47,204 nucleotides of DNA from an uncultured Flavobacteriales bacterium (GCA_938085105.1 CALKGK010000029.1:1-47204); one strand, 5' to 3'. Positions 9,338 to 17,333 are shown, counted from the first letter of the stretch. Notes: generated by a model not told the origin, from the sequence alone. Numbers and translations: made by a program.

Positions 9338-10594
9338 ATGAGAATCGGCTTTTTATTCTTGTTCTTACTTCTGGCTCAAAGCACTTTTGCCTCAAAAATC
9401 CTCATCCATATGGATGAAGACCAAGCCAATCATTTGAAGGCTTACGGCATCGCTTTTTGGACCTTGGAAAAACAAGTTCCAGTGGAATGGCTGCTCAACT
9501 ATCGAGGAGGCAGCTTCTTGATCGATAACTATCCCGAAATCCTCAATGAATGCAAAATTCGAGGGGTGAGTCATCAATTGATTGCTGACGTTCAAGCCCA
9601 ACAGATTTATTCAGAGATCTCCAATCCAGAAGTAAACATGGAGCGGGTTCAACTCGATGTGGCGCCAAAAGTGGCAGTGTATTCACCTAAAGGCAAGTTG
9701 CCCTGGGATGATGCTGTGACCTTGGTACTGACCTACGCAGAGATTCCTTACACGGTCGTTTATGATGAAGAAATAGTACGAGGAGAGCTTCCGAAATACG
9801 ACTGGCTTCACCTTCACCACGAAGATTTTACCGGGCAATACGGAAAATTTTACCGAAGCTTTCGAAATGCTGCTTGGTACCAAGAAGAAGTGCGATCCCA
9901 AGAAGCAACCGCAGCTAAATTAGGCTTCTCGAAGGTTTCTCAGATGAAACTTCAGGTGGCCACAGAGATCAAAAACTTTGTTGTTGGAGGAGGTTTTTTG
10001 TTCACGATGTGCAGCGGAACAGATAGCTACGATATTGCTTTAGCAGCACACAATACCGATATCGCTGAGTCGATGTTTGATGGTGATCCCGCGGACCCTG
10101 CAGCACAATCGAAACTTGATTTTGGAAACGGCTTGGCCTTCAAAGACTATCAAGTGGTGAGGGACCCTTTGGAATATGAGTTTTCCAACATTGATGGGAC
10201 TGCTGATCATAGCAAAATCAAAGAACTCAATGACTTTTTCACATTGTTTGACTTCAGTGCGAAATGGGATGTGATTCCCACCATGCTCACTCAGAGTCAT
10301 GAACGCGTGATTCACGGATTCATGGGGCAAACGACTTCCTTCCGAAAACAATATTTGCGGTCAGATGTGACAGTAATGGGAGAAACCAAAAGCTTGCAAA
10401 CGGTGAAGTACATTCATGGGGAATACGGACAAGGACAGTGGACTTATTATGGCGGACACGATCCTGAAGACTATCGTCACCTCGTGGGTGATCCTCCTAC
10501 TGATTTGAACCTTCATCCAAACAGTGCGGGATACCGTCTAATTCTGAACAATATCTTGTTTCCGGCAGCCAAGAAAAAGGAGAAAAAGACCTAA
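9338..10594 (+). CDS. exported glutamine-amidotransferase-like protein
   Basis: The 418 aa protein has a cleavable signal peptide (MRIGFLFLFLLLAQSTFAS) and so acts in the periplasm or outside. Its middle contains a Rossmann-like segment (PKVAVYSPKGKLPWDD, about 108-123) and GGGFLFTMCSGTDS (about 217-230), which resembles the nucleophile-elbow region of class I glutamine amidotransferase or ThuA-like folds with the Cys in place. I recall this family often carrying the label asparagine synthetase B in Bacteroidota databases, but no asparagine-synthetase ATP-binding motif is visible, so that name is not supported. A near-consensus promoter (TTG 9293-9295, TACCTTTA 9314-9321) precedes it. Its stop codon overlaps that of the convergent methyltransferase. 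Confidence 0.7.
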   Translation: MRIGFLFLFLLLAQSTFASKILIHMDEDQANHLKAYGIAFWTLEKQVPVEWLLNYRGGSFLIDNYPEILNECKIRGVSHQLIADVQAQQIYSEISNPEVNMERVQLDVAPKVAVYSPKGKLPWDDAVTLVLTYAEIPYTVVYDEEIVRGELPKYDWLHLHHEDFTGQYGKFYRSFRNAAWYQEEVRSQEATAAKLGFSKVSQMKLQVATEIKNFVVGGGFLFTMCSGTDSYDIALAAHNTDIAESMFDGDPADPAAQSKLDFGNGLAFKDYQVVRDPLEYEFSNIDGTADHSKIKELNDFFTLFDFSAKWDVIPTMLTQSHERVIHGFMGQTTSFRKQYLRSDVTVMGETKSLQTVKYIHGEYGQGQWTYYGGHDPEDYRHLVGDPPTDLNLHPNSAGYRLILNNILFPAAKKKEKKT

Positions 10595-11361
10595 GTTTTT
10601 TCCCAAACACAGGAATAGACATAAGGCAGTTTACGGCCATATTGAGCCACAACGTGCTCTCCTGGTTGGTCTTCAATCATCCCAGAAAAACAAGCATATG
10701 GAGAGTAATCGTGCTCGTTGAAATGACGAAGCTCTGCGCCCGCTTTCAAAAAGGCTTGAAAAAAGGAGGCAAGCGAATGATTCCAACAGGTGATTTCGAA
10801 CTTTCCTTTTCCTCCAGCATAAGAACCATTTTCCTCGAACTGAAGCGCTGAAGAGGTGTAGGGATAAGCAATCTCTTTAAAGTCATCATCAAACATGTGG
10901 ACCAATGGGTGGAACTCAACAAAAACGAAGCGTCCGCCCGGTTTCAAGTACCTGAGCACATTGGAGGCATATTTTTCAAGGTCTCCAAACCAGCCAATGG
11001 TGCCATAACTAGCAAACACAATGTCCATCGTTCCTTCGAGGTCCGGCACAAATTGGAGAACATCCCCCTCAATAAACTGTACCTCTTCTTTGCATTGACG
11101 AGCGAGTTCTTTTGCGCTTCGAATGGCTTCCTCGCTGAAGTCAATGGCTGTTACTTCAGCCCCAAGACGAGCAAGACTAATGCTGTCCAAACCAAAGTGA
11201 CATTGAAGGTGAAGCACTTTCTTTTGATCGAGTTGGCCCAGCAAAGCTGCTTCAATAGAGTTTAAGGAGCTTTTTCCTTCGAGAAAAGCTGGTACATCGT
11301 AAAAATCGGATTCAATGTGAGCTTGGACAGTATTGTTCCAAAAAGCTTTGTTATTATTCAT
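10591..11361 (-). CDS. class I SAM-dependent methyltransferase
   Basis: The start at 11361 (MNNNKAFWNN) gives 256 aa and overlaps the upstream gene's stop by 8 bases, which suggests translational coupling. The SAM-binding fold is clear: motif I VLHLQCHFGLDS with the acidic AEVTAIDFSEEAI strand, then FIEGDV and IVFASYGTIGW. The late strands PGGRFVFVEFHP and the C-terminal half match the UbiE/BioC-like family. The substrate is unknown; the co-transcribed cyclophilin lipoprotein and HD protein give no clear hint. Its stop (TAG) overlaps the TAA of the opposing gene at 10591-10594. Confidence 0.88.
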   Translation of the reverse strand: MNNNKAFWNNTVQAHIESDFYDVPAFLEGKSSLNSIEAALLGQLDQKKVLHLQCHFGLDSISLARLGAEVTAIDFSEEAIRSAKELARQCKEEVQFIEGDVLQFVPDLEGTMDIVFASYGTIGWFGDLEKYASNVLRYLKPGGRFVFVEFHPLVHMFDDDFKEIAYPYTSSALQFEENGSYAGGKGKFEITCWNHSLASFFQAFLKAGAELRHFNEHDYSPYACFSGMIEDQPGEHVVAQYGRKLPYVYSCVWEKT

Positions 11362-13294
11362 ACTCAAAGATGATGGTTTGTACTTGAATGATTTGGTCGC
11401 CTTCCTGAAGGGATCTGACAATGTCCATTCCGTCGCTTACTTCTCCAAAGGCGGTGTAATTTCCTTCGAGGTGTGGAGTTGGGCTGTGAGTGATGAACCA
11501 CTGAACTCCTTCTGTGTCTCTTCCTGCGCTGGCGAGTCCGATGGTGCCCGTTCTAAAAGGCATTGCACAAGCTTCGGTTCGGAGCGAATAATCCGGACCT
11601 CCGAAGCCGTCGCCTCTCGGACAAGCTCCTTGTGCTACAAAGTTGGGAACCACTCGGTGGAAAGAGCGTCCGTCAAAACTTCCCGCCTCCATCTCTTTGA
11701 TGAAGTTGGACGTGCTTCCCGGTGCTCCTTTTGGATTGAGACTCAGAAAGAAAGAGCCCTTGTTGGTTTCTACCTTGATGCGCTCGTTCTCCTGCAAACT
11801 CAATAATGGATCGAAGTCAATGGGGTGATTGAACTCAGGCTTGGGAGTTTCGAACTCACGATCTTCCAAATAAGCAATGCACTCTTCAATGGCGATAAAG
11901 GCCTCCATTTCGCGAGGAATCGATAGTTGATTGGAGATGCTTTTGAGCTTTTCAAGTCCTTTAAAAGTGAGCTTGTAATTCTGTTCTGGATCACTCAAGT
12001 GCTTGGAAATGAGATAAATTTGAGCAAGGTCTTTGCTCTCCAACGCCAAGTCAATGATGGTGTTAAAGTCAATGTTTTGGTCCCAATGGGGAGAAGAATT
12101 CATTTCAATCAAGGTTTCCAAGGCCACGGTGGCGATGAGGTAATCTTGAGATTGATCCAAAAGAGTGCTGAGAAATGGAATGGAATCTTCATCCCAAAAC
12201 AGTGCACGTACATAATTGGCTTTAATGTGATCCGGCGTGTTGGTGAGTGAGAAACGTTGACGAATCTCATCCAACCAAGGTGTTTTATTTTTCGAATTGG
12301 CCACAATGCCTTTTAGCAAGATGCTCTGGAGCTCTTCATCGTAAGTCTTGAGCTGGGCACTCATCAATTCAAAAAGATGGATGTCCCAAGGTTGATCCAC
12401 CATCCATGCGGCTACCATCGTTCGCGTGAGGGGGTGGTGGCTTTCTCCAAGCCAAGGCAGTAGATCAGAGGCACTCAAGAGTCCGCGGGTCCATGCTGCT
12501 CGGAAAAGGTTCTGCACCACACGCTCGTCTTTTGCGGATACAATCATGGTGAGTACTTCTTCTTTGCTCAAGAGGTTGTTGTTTCGAAAAGCGAGGGCCA
12601 AAGCAATTTTTACTTCAGTATTGCTCTCTTTGTTGAATGCTTCTTTCAAGGCTTCGTCTTGCGCATCTAGAGAAAGGTTGGGAGTTCTCGATAGAAAGTG
12701 AGCGGCACCAAGTCGGTTTTCCTGTGACTTTCCTTGGAGCCATTTGGTGGCGGTTTGAACCGAGGTTCCTCCGCCAATTCCACGAACTCCAGTCCAGTAC
12801 AAAAACCAAGAAGGAGCATTTTCTTCGCTTTCACTCTGCGCCATGAGGTACACGTTTTGGTAGTCTGCGGCACTGCAGGTTTTCCCGAGGGCATACCACG
12901 CCGCTCTTCGACAGGCTTTGTCTTTTTCTTTGGGAAGCAGTTCAAAAATGATTTCACCCGCCCGAGGATGGGCGGTGCTTCCCAAGGCCAAGTAACACTC
13001 TTGACGAATGCTTGGGATAGAATCCAAGAGTGCATTCGCCAATGGAGCAATGAGGCTGCTGTCTTTCATGGAGATGGCTCCATGTGCTGCGGCCCAACGA
13101 ACATCTTGGTCGGGATGCTTCAACAATGGGGTCAAGGTTTCTAGTTCGCGTTGATCTGCAGCTTTAATGGCCATTTGAACTTCAGATTTTTCAAAATAGC
13201 TGAGGTCAGTAGTCGCTTCCTCTGTGCATGAAACCAGGGTGATCAGGCTAATCCAAAGGACGAATTGCTTCAAGTTGTTGCTGGAGTTTTTCAA
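11354..13294 (-). CDS. lipoprotein with HEAT repeats and C-terminal cyclophilin
   Basis: The 646 aa protein starts with a lipoprotein signal ending LITLVSC (Cys near residue 23). Residues about 40-490 are helical HEAT-like repeats (LLKHPDQDVRWAAAHGAI, AYLALGSTAHPRAGEII-type pairs). Residues about 500-646 form a cyclophilin peptidyl-prolyl isomerase domain: SFHRVVPNFVAQGACPRGDG with the catalytic Arg, then GTIGLASAGRDTEGVQWFI and FGEVSDGMDIV. It probably assists folding of exported proteins at a membrane surface, with the HEAT part as a docking scaffold; that role is inference. Its start lies 47 bases inside the upstream HD gene, in another frame. The same fusion may be widespread in this phylum. 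Confidence 0.88.
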   Translation of the reverse strand: MKNSSNNLKQFVLWISLITLVSCTEEATTDLSYFEKSEVQMAIKAADQRELETLTPLLKHPDQDVRWAAAHGAISMKDSSLIAPLANALLDSIPSIRQECYLALGSTAHPRAGEIIFELLPKEKDKACRRAAWYALGKTCSAADYQNVYLMAQSESEENAPSWFLYWTGVRGIGGGTSVQTATKWLQGKSQENRLGAAHFLSRTPNLSLDAQDEALKEAFNKESNTEVKIALALAFRNNNLLSKEEVLTMIVSAKDERVVQNLFRAAWTRGLLSASDLLPWLGESHHPLTRTMVAAWMVDQPWDIHLFELMSAQLKTYDEELQSILLKGIVANSKNKTPWLDEIRQRFSLTNTPDHIKANYVRALFWDEDSIPFLSTLLDQSQDYLIATVALETLIEMNSSPHWDQNIDFNTIIDLALESKDLAQIYLISKHLSDPEQNYKLTFKGLEKLKSISNQLSIPREMEAFIAIEECIAYLEDREFETPKPEFNHPIDFDPLLSLQENERIKVETNKGSFFLSLNPKGAPGSTSNFIKEMEAGSFDGRSFHRVVPNFVAQGACPRGDGFGGPDYSLRTEACAMPFRTGTIGLASAGRDTEGVQWFITHSPTPHLEGNYTAFGEVSDGMDIVRSLQEGDQIIQVQTIIFEYE

Positions 13295-13874
13295 GGTTTT
13301 TCTGTTTTAGAGGTTGGTACCACCTGCGAGCGGTTTCGGTGTAGTACTGGTGAAGGGTCAAGAATCGAATGTTGTTTTCAAGCCATCCAATTTCGTCGAA
13401 GTGCTTATTCATGATTTTGCTCCATTCTTGCCGAAGAAGGTCGGCTTGCCGGAAAAAATCGTTACTACCGATATAATGAAGGTCGGCATCACGGATGATT
13501 TCCTCCATTTTATTTTCTGGTTGAGCATTAAGTTCTGTTGCCATGATGAGGCTGAAGAGTACTTCTCGATCAAAGCATTGCTTTTGGTCTTCCTTTTTCA
13601 AGAATGCTCGAAGATAATCACACGAAACGCGCTCGTGATCTTTTGGTTCGTCTGCAAATCCATGGTCGTGAAACCATGCGGCAAGTGTGATGTGAGATGT
13701 TTGGCTTGAATTTAAGCCCTCTCCTTCACAAAGCTTAATGCTGCTGTTCACAACAGAGGAAGTATGAAAAAAGCTGTGGTAGCTCAAGAAGTTCATTCTG
13801 CTTTTTTCCGTGAGGAAACGCTGGGAATGTTGCTGTGCGCGTTGGAGTATGTTTTGAATATCTTCGCTTTTCAT
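13248..13874 (-). CDS. HD-domain metal-dependent phosphohydrolase
   Basis: The 208 aa cytoplasmic protein carries the HD-superfamily metal ligands: His33/His37 region (YHSFFHT), the paired His69-Asp70 (WFHDHGF) and Asp129/Asp131 (IIRDADLHYIG). Such enzymes hydrolyse phosphate esters of nucleotides; this subgroup (predicted metal-dependent HD phosphohydrolase) has no fixed substrate. It is first in a three-gene minus-strand operon with the cyclophilin lipoprotein and methyltransferase. A near-consensus -7 box, TATCTTTC, lies at 13893-13900 on the minus strand, 18 bases before the start. Confidence 0.88.
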   Translation of the reverse strand: MKSEDIQNILQRAQQHSQRFLTEKSRMNFLSYHSFFHTSSVVNSSIKLCEGEGLNSSQTSHITLAAWFHDHGFADEPKDHERVSCDYLRAFLKKEDQKQCFDREVLFSLIMATELNAQPENKMEEIIRDADLHYIGSNDFFRQADLLRQEWSKIMNKHFDEIGWLENNIRFLTLHQYYTETARRWYQPLKQKNLEKLQQQLEAIRPLD

Positions 13875-13920
13875 TCAGGGTGAACTTCAGCGGAAAGATA
13901 AGGACTCTAAAAGAAATGGC

Positions 13921-14499
13921 TCAACGAGCAACTTTGATTTCTACAGTGAAGAAGGAGAATTCATCCGAAGCTTTGCTCACGTCGTAAATCACTTTGTCAG
14001 AAGCTTTTTTAGCGATGGTCAGAAAGCCAAGTCCAGCACCGCCTTTGTAAGAGAAGTTTTCGTTGCAAAGCGTCTCGATGTACAACTTGCGAAGTTCACT
14101 GTTATCCAACTTGTTTAGGGAATTGATCTTATAATCAATCAAGTTGGCATCTTCGGTGAGGATAAGGTTGGAGATGTGCAGGTGAAAGTCTTTTTCGGAA
14201 GTCTTCAAAACAAAAAATGAACCCGAACTTCCTTTTTCGTCTCTAGCTCCATGTATTTGTGCATTCTGAAGGGCTTCAATCATCACGCTCCCAACGCGTT
14301 TAACTACTCTACGTGGACTCCCAGCCTCTAACACCAATTGCTCAACGATGCCTACGAGATGTTCGATTTTACTTGGGGAAAATTCTCCATAATGCGAGAG
14401 GAGAACCCATGCATCACGATCATCAGAAGTCTTATCACTGAGCAATTTGTGATAAGCGTCCCGAAGGGTTCGTAAAGAATTACCGGAGATGGCGGCCAT
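13921..14499 (-). CDS. SiaB-family kinase-like protein (DUF6272)
   Basis: The 192 aa protein looks like a GHKL-fold kinase of the SiaB type, which phosphorylates STAS-domain anti-anti-sigma-like partners. The N-box region is VMIEALQNAQIHG (Glu75, Asn79, His83) and the glycine-rich ATP lid is GGAGLGF at 153-159. It has no membrane segment or sensor domain. No STAS partner, phosphatase or diguanylate cyclase neighbours it, unlike typical siaABCD clusters. It has its own promoter upstream and is the only member of a partner-switch pathway in this window. Assignment to SiaB rather than another GHKL branch is from motif recall. Confidence 0.75.
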   Translation of the reverse strand: MAAISGNSLRTLRDAYHKLLSDKTSDDRDAWVLLSHYGEFSPSKIEHLVGIVEQLVLEAGSPRRVVKRVGSVMIEALQNAQIHGARDEKGSSGSFFVLKTSEKDFHLHISNLILTEDANLIDYKINSLNKLDNSELRKLYIETLCNENFSYKGGAGLGFLTIAKKASDKVIYDVSKASDEFSFFTVEIKVAR

Positions 14500-14533
14500 T
14501 TTTAGTTTGTTAAGGGTGGTGAACTTAAGTTAA

Positions 14534-14566
14534 CAAAAGTAGAAATTTATTCGATAAGTATTCAAA
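14534..14566 (-). promoter_or_regulatory. promoter of the SiaB-like gene
   Basis: On the minus strand, TTTG (14566-14563) is followed after 21 bases by TACTTTTG (14541-14534), an exact TAnnTTTG box. The implied leader to the ATG at 14499 is about 28 bases. Confidence 0.6.
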
Positions 14567-14693
14567 AAATAACGATAAAAGCACATTAAGTTTCGTTCAA
14601 AGAAGTTTTTTTTCATCTTCTTCAGAATCAAAGATAAAAGAGATACTCGCATTTCAGATAGAGCAATTCAAAGGTTATAAACAAGACTTGTTG

Positions 14694-14739
14694 AAAAAGC
14701 AAAGCGGAGCAGACCAAGGAAATGGTGCTGCTCCGCTTT
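14694..14739 (-). terminator. terminator for the 78-aa orphan gene
   Basis: A perfect 12-bp stem, AAAGCGGAGCAG (14701-14712) and CTGCTCCGCTTT (14728-14739), is followed on the minus strand by GCTTTTTC. It sits 26 bases past the stop of the gene at 14765-15001. Confidence 0.85.
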
Positions 14740-14764
14740 TTGGAAACCAGAGGGGAGAATTTGT

Positions 14765-15001
14765 TTAGGCAAACTTTCGAAAAGAACTTTCGGGTACGAT
14801 GTATTCCCCATCGGTGTTTTTAATCATGTTGTAGAACTCCCCGCAGAAATAATTGATGGGCTTGCGAAAGGGCTTATTGTTGAGGTAATGAGACCAAACC
14901 TCAAGTGCCATTTTTTTAGCTACATTCCAAGAGTATTGATTGTATCCATTGGGACGAGAGAAAGAATCAATGTACATTTTAGCGTCAGAAAGTGAGTTCA
15001 T
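14765..15001 (-). CDS. hypothetical 78-aa protein, putative WYL-regulon member
   Basis: The family was not recognised. The ATG at 15001 (MNSLSDAKMYID) gives 78 aa; an earlier in-frame TTG at 15055 would lie inside the operator palindrome and is rejected. The product is soluble with aromatic residues spread throughout (YNQYSWNVAKKMALEVW, then KPINYFCGEFYNMIK). There is no signal peptide. It has its own promoter with the palindrome CGTAAATTGATTACG, nearly identical to that of the neighbouring gene, and its own terminator, so the two genes are separate transcripts of what appears to be one regulon. Function unknown. Confidence 0.7.
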   Translation of the reverse strand: MNSLSDAKMYIDSFSRPNGYNQYSWNVAKKMALEVWSHYLNNKPFRKPINYFCGEFYNMIKNTDGEYIVPESSFRKFA

Positions 15002-15027
15002 AATACCGGTGTTTTTGTTTGATGATT

Positions 15028-15061
15028 CAAAGTTCAGAACAGGGTTCGTAATCAATTTACG
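15028..15061 (-). promoter_or_regulatory. operator/promoter copy A (CGTAA-N5-TTACG)
   Basis: On the minus strand the perfect inverted repeat CGTAAATTGATTACG (15061-15047) contains a -33-like TTG and is followed 17 bases after that TTG by GAACTTTG (15035-15028), a one-off match to TAnnTTTG. The start codon of the 78-aa gene is at 15001. The layout and spacing equal copy B at 15479-15512. Confidence 0.7.
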
Positions 15062-15068
15062 GAGTGCT

Positions 15069-15458
15069 TTATGCTGCGAATTTTTTTGAAATGATTCCCG
15101 TTACTTCCTTTCGTGGTTCGCCATTTTTCTTCCAGCGAAGTACTTCGATAAATTGAATTCCAGAGTAGATGAGGTGTTCTCCCATGCAGGCGCGAACTTT
15201 AATGTGTTCCCAGCGTTGCTCTTTTCGCATCATGCTTTCGCCCAATACTGCGCAGAGTTCTGAACTCAATGCTTTGTTCGGGTGATAAGCGAGGAGGTTA
15301 TTAAATACTTCCAAAGACAAACGGAAGGTGCATTGACGCAAGTGACCGCCACTAAAGGTGGTGCAGTTCATCAAAAGGTGATCTGAATTCGTGAAGTAGG
15401 AGAGGTGGTCGATGCGCAATTGTGCGATGATCGGACCAAGTAGCGTTTGTTGATTCAT
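15069..15458 (-). CDS. hypothetical 129-aa protein, putative WYL-regulon member
   Basis: The family was not recognised. The 129 aa protein has no signal or membrane segment. Several Cys and His residues (LLMNCTTFSGGHLRQCTF, SSELCAVL, RACMGEHLIY) are scattered but do not form an obvious metal site. The C terminus is basic (RWKKNGEPRKEVTGIISKK). The ATG at 15458 lies about 14 bases after the predicted transcription start of promoter copy B. It is flanked by a WYL regulator and a second orphan gene under the same promoter design. A role in a stress response is only inference from that context. Confidence 0.75.
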   Translation of the reverse strand: MNQQTLLGPIIAQLRIDHLSYFTNSDHLLMNCTTFSGGHLRQCTFRLSLEVFNNLLAYHPNKALSSELCAVLGESMMRKEQRWEHIKVRACMGEHLIYSGIQFIEVLRWKKNGEPRKEVTGIISKKFAA

Positions 15459-15478
15459 GCTCGATGGTTTTGTTCAGT

Positions 15479-15512
15479 CAAAACTCATGAGCGGGTCCGT
15501 AATCAATTTACG
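15479..15512 (-). promoter_or_regulatory. operator/promoter copy B (CGTAA-N5-TTACG)
   Basis: Same arrangement as copy A: minus-strand palindrome CGTAAATTGATTACG (15512-15498) then GAGTTTTG (15486-15479) at exactly the same 11-base spacing, with the following GACCC shared (AACCC in copy A). The palindrome would place a bound regulator over the -33 region of the 129-aa gene. Confidence 0.7.
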
Positions 15513-15515
15513 ATG

Positions 15516-16529
15516 TTACTTTTCGTATTGCGAAAGGGCAGAACGGAGGCGATCAGCAATGGTTTTACGAAGGGATGTAGGAGAAACTACCTCCATCTGA
15601 TCCCCAAAGCCTAAAATGATGTTGATCAATTCATAACTCACCAAAACATGAATGCGGAAGTCATTGCTTTCGCCAATTTGTTCCTGACTGTGGTGAATGG
15701 GCTGAGACAAGAGGTAGTGTTTCAGCTGGTCGTTGCATCGAAGCACAATTTCTTTGGCAGCAGTGTCGGCTTCTGTAATTCCAATGCTGTGCTTGAAAAA
15801 CCGGTCGGGATCGAAGTCTTTGTTCAACTCAAAGCGCTCCTTAGAAGGAGTGATTGCTACGATGCGTTCAAGACCAAAAGTTCGATAATCTTTCTTCTTT
15901 GGGTCGAAGGCAATCAAGTACCACCTTCCCCGATACTCCTTCAATAAATAGGGGTGCAACTCGTATTTACTGCTCGAACTAGCGGTAAACTTGAGGTATT
16001 CCAAGGTGATGATTTTGTGCTGTTTGATGCATTCGAGCAATACAGGAAGATGGTCGCTTCCTTCTGCAGGTGGGTTGTTTTCGAACTGAACATACTGCTG
16101 AACGGCCTTGTGATCGCCGTTGGGTGCAAAGTTGAGGCGATCGAGAATTTTTTCGATGGCATGACCAAATTGATCAAAAACAGGAATGTCCTTGAATTGA
16201 TACAAGGTCATGGCAGCAAAATTAATGGCGCTCATGTCTTCGTCGTTCAAGCGAATGTCTTGAATGGTATATCCTTCTTCACTGTAATAGTATCCCCGTT
16301 CACCTGCGTGGTAGGCGATGGGGGCATAATATCCCAGTTCCGATTCGTTTTTCATCGCCCACATGTCTTTTTCAATGGTGCTGATGCTAATGTTCTCACC
16401 GTCACTCCCATAGAGGGTGTCCTCACATGCTTGCCTTAGATCTTCCTTGGTAGGGAAAGGTCGGGCGGTGTTGTTCAAACAACGGTCAATGATTCGATAT
16501 CTGAGAAGAGCATATTTGTTTGCCGGCAT
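15516..16529 (-). CDS. WYL-domain transcriptional regulator
   Basis: The 337 aa protein has an N-terminal winged-helix DNA-binding region (about residues 6-75, with ISISTIEKDMWAMK as recognition area), a middle connector, a WYL domain at about 160-235 (LHPYLLKEYRGRWYLIAF, core W203 Y204 L205, and FGLERI), and a C-terminal WCX-like dimerisation part to the end. WYL proteins sense small nucleic-acid or nucleotide ligands and control DNA-damage and phage-defence genes. It lies directly upstream, on the same strand, of two genes sharing a CGTAA-N5-TTACG operator, so it is the natural candidate regulator. Upstream of its own ATG, GTAAATTACG (16536-16545) carries one matching half-site, which could allow autoregulation. 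Confidence 0.9.
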   Translation of the reverse strand: MPANKYALLRYRIIDRCLNNTARPFPTKEDLRQACEDTLYGSDGENISISTIEKDMWAMKNESELGYYAPIAYHAGERGYYYSEEGYTIQDIRLNDEDMSAINFAAMTLYQFKDIPVFDQFGHAIEKILDRLNFAPNGDHKAVQQYVQFENNPPAEGSDHLPVLLECIKQHKIITLEYLKFTASSSSKYELHPYLLKEYRGRWYLIAFDPKKKDYRTFGLERIVAITPSKERFELNKDFDPDRFFKHSIGITEADTAAKEIVLRCNDQLKHYLLSQPIHHSQEQIGESNDFRIHVLVSYELINIILGFGDQMEVVSPTSLRKTIADRLRSALSQYEK

Positions 16530-16588
16530 GATTTGGTAAATTACGGGCTGAAATCCATCCTTGAAAGAGGGCTAAAGATAAGGAGTAG

Positions 16589-17257
16589 TTGAAGCGATCG
16601 AGATTAATTCTAGGTATTTTATTACTAATAGTAGCAGCTGCTGGCGTTTACTGGTGGAGTGATACCCCTTTGCACTTAACGCGCGAAGAGGGAACAGTGA
16701 TTCCTAGAAATGCGCTTGAATTGGCTTTTGAAAACTACCACGAGGATGTTTTGGAGGTGACGGAGGATCTGAATTTGCCCTATGCCTACCTCATGTCGCT
16801 CGCAGTTTTAGAGTGTTCTGGAAAAAAACCAGCAGGAAAACGATTCGAAAAAGTAGTATATGACCGCTTGCAAAAGGTAAAGTCGGGGGAGAAGCGAAAA
16901 TACGAACAGGTGCGCCACCGCCACCTAAAAAATGCAAGCGATGCAGCCATCGAAAATCTAGCAAGCTCATGGGGACCTTTTCAATTGATGGGCTACAAGT
17001 GCATTGGGATGGATGTTGAAGTGGCCGATATTCGGGGAGATGATGCAGTGTACTACGGAGCAAAATGGGTGGAAGAGGAATACGGACACCTCCTCAAAAA
17101 GGAGCGCTATAAAGATGCTTTTCACTATCACAATACAGGACGAACCTATCCCAGATCCGGTCCGCCACAAACCTACGACCCCATGTATGTCGAGCGGGGA
17201 TTGGAGTACATTAAATATTTTGAGAAGCGTTTGAAGGAGATGGAGTCGGGGACCTAA
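16589..17257 (+). CDS. N-acetylmuramidase-like (DUF3380-type) anchored protein
   Basis: The 222 aa protein starts at a TTG; an in-frame TAG ends right before it, and an AGGAG (16581-16585) lies 3 bases upstream, one of the few Shine-Dalgarno-like sites in the window. A basic N terminus and hydrophobic residues 6-22 form a signal anchor. The domain resembles lysozyme-like muramidases: candidate catalytic Glu75 (LAVLECSGKK) and SSWGPFQLMGYKC at 126-138, then YNTG-type HYHNTGRTYPRSG. It probably cleaves peptidoglycan in the periplasm. It is divergent from the WYL gene and faces hsp20. Family assignment is by motif; activity is not certain. Confidence 0.78.
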   Translation: MKRSRLILGILLLIVAAAGVYWWSDTPLHLTREEGTVIPRNALELAFENYHEDVLEVTEDLNLPYAYLMSLAVLECSGKKPAGKRFEKVVYDRLQKVKSGEKRKYEQVRHRHLKNASDAAIENLASSWGPFQLMGYKCIGMDVEVADIRGDDAVYYGAKWVEEEYGHLLKKERYKDAFHYHNTGRTYPRSGPPQTYDPMYVERGLEYIKYFEKRLKEMESGT

Positions 17258-17293
17258 AAAAAACTCCCTCCAATGCGCACACTGAAGGGAGTT
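17256..17293 (-). terminator. hsp20 terminator
   Basis: Stem AACTCCCT (17262-17269) and AGGGAGTT (17286-17293), loop of 16 bases. On the minus strand it ends in eight T residues (17263-17256), so it serves the small heat-shock gene. On the plus strand there is no T tract. Confidence 0.8.
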
Positions 17294-17333
17294 CTCACCA
17301 AAACCAACTAACTTTCATTCAAGTATGAAAAAA

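Noticed and set aside
14765-15055. Longer start (TTG at 15055) of the 78-aa gene
   Set aside because: It would place the start codon inside the operator palindrome and upstream of the predicted transcription start.
17262-17293. Terminator for the plus-strand muramidase-like gene
   Set aside because: The T tract is only on the minus strand, so it serves hsp20.
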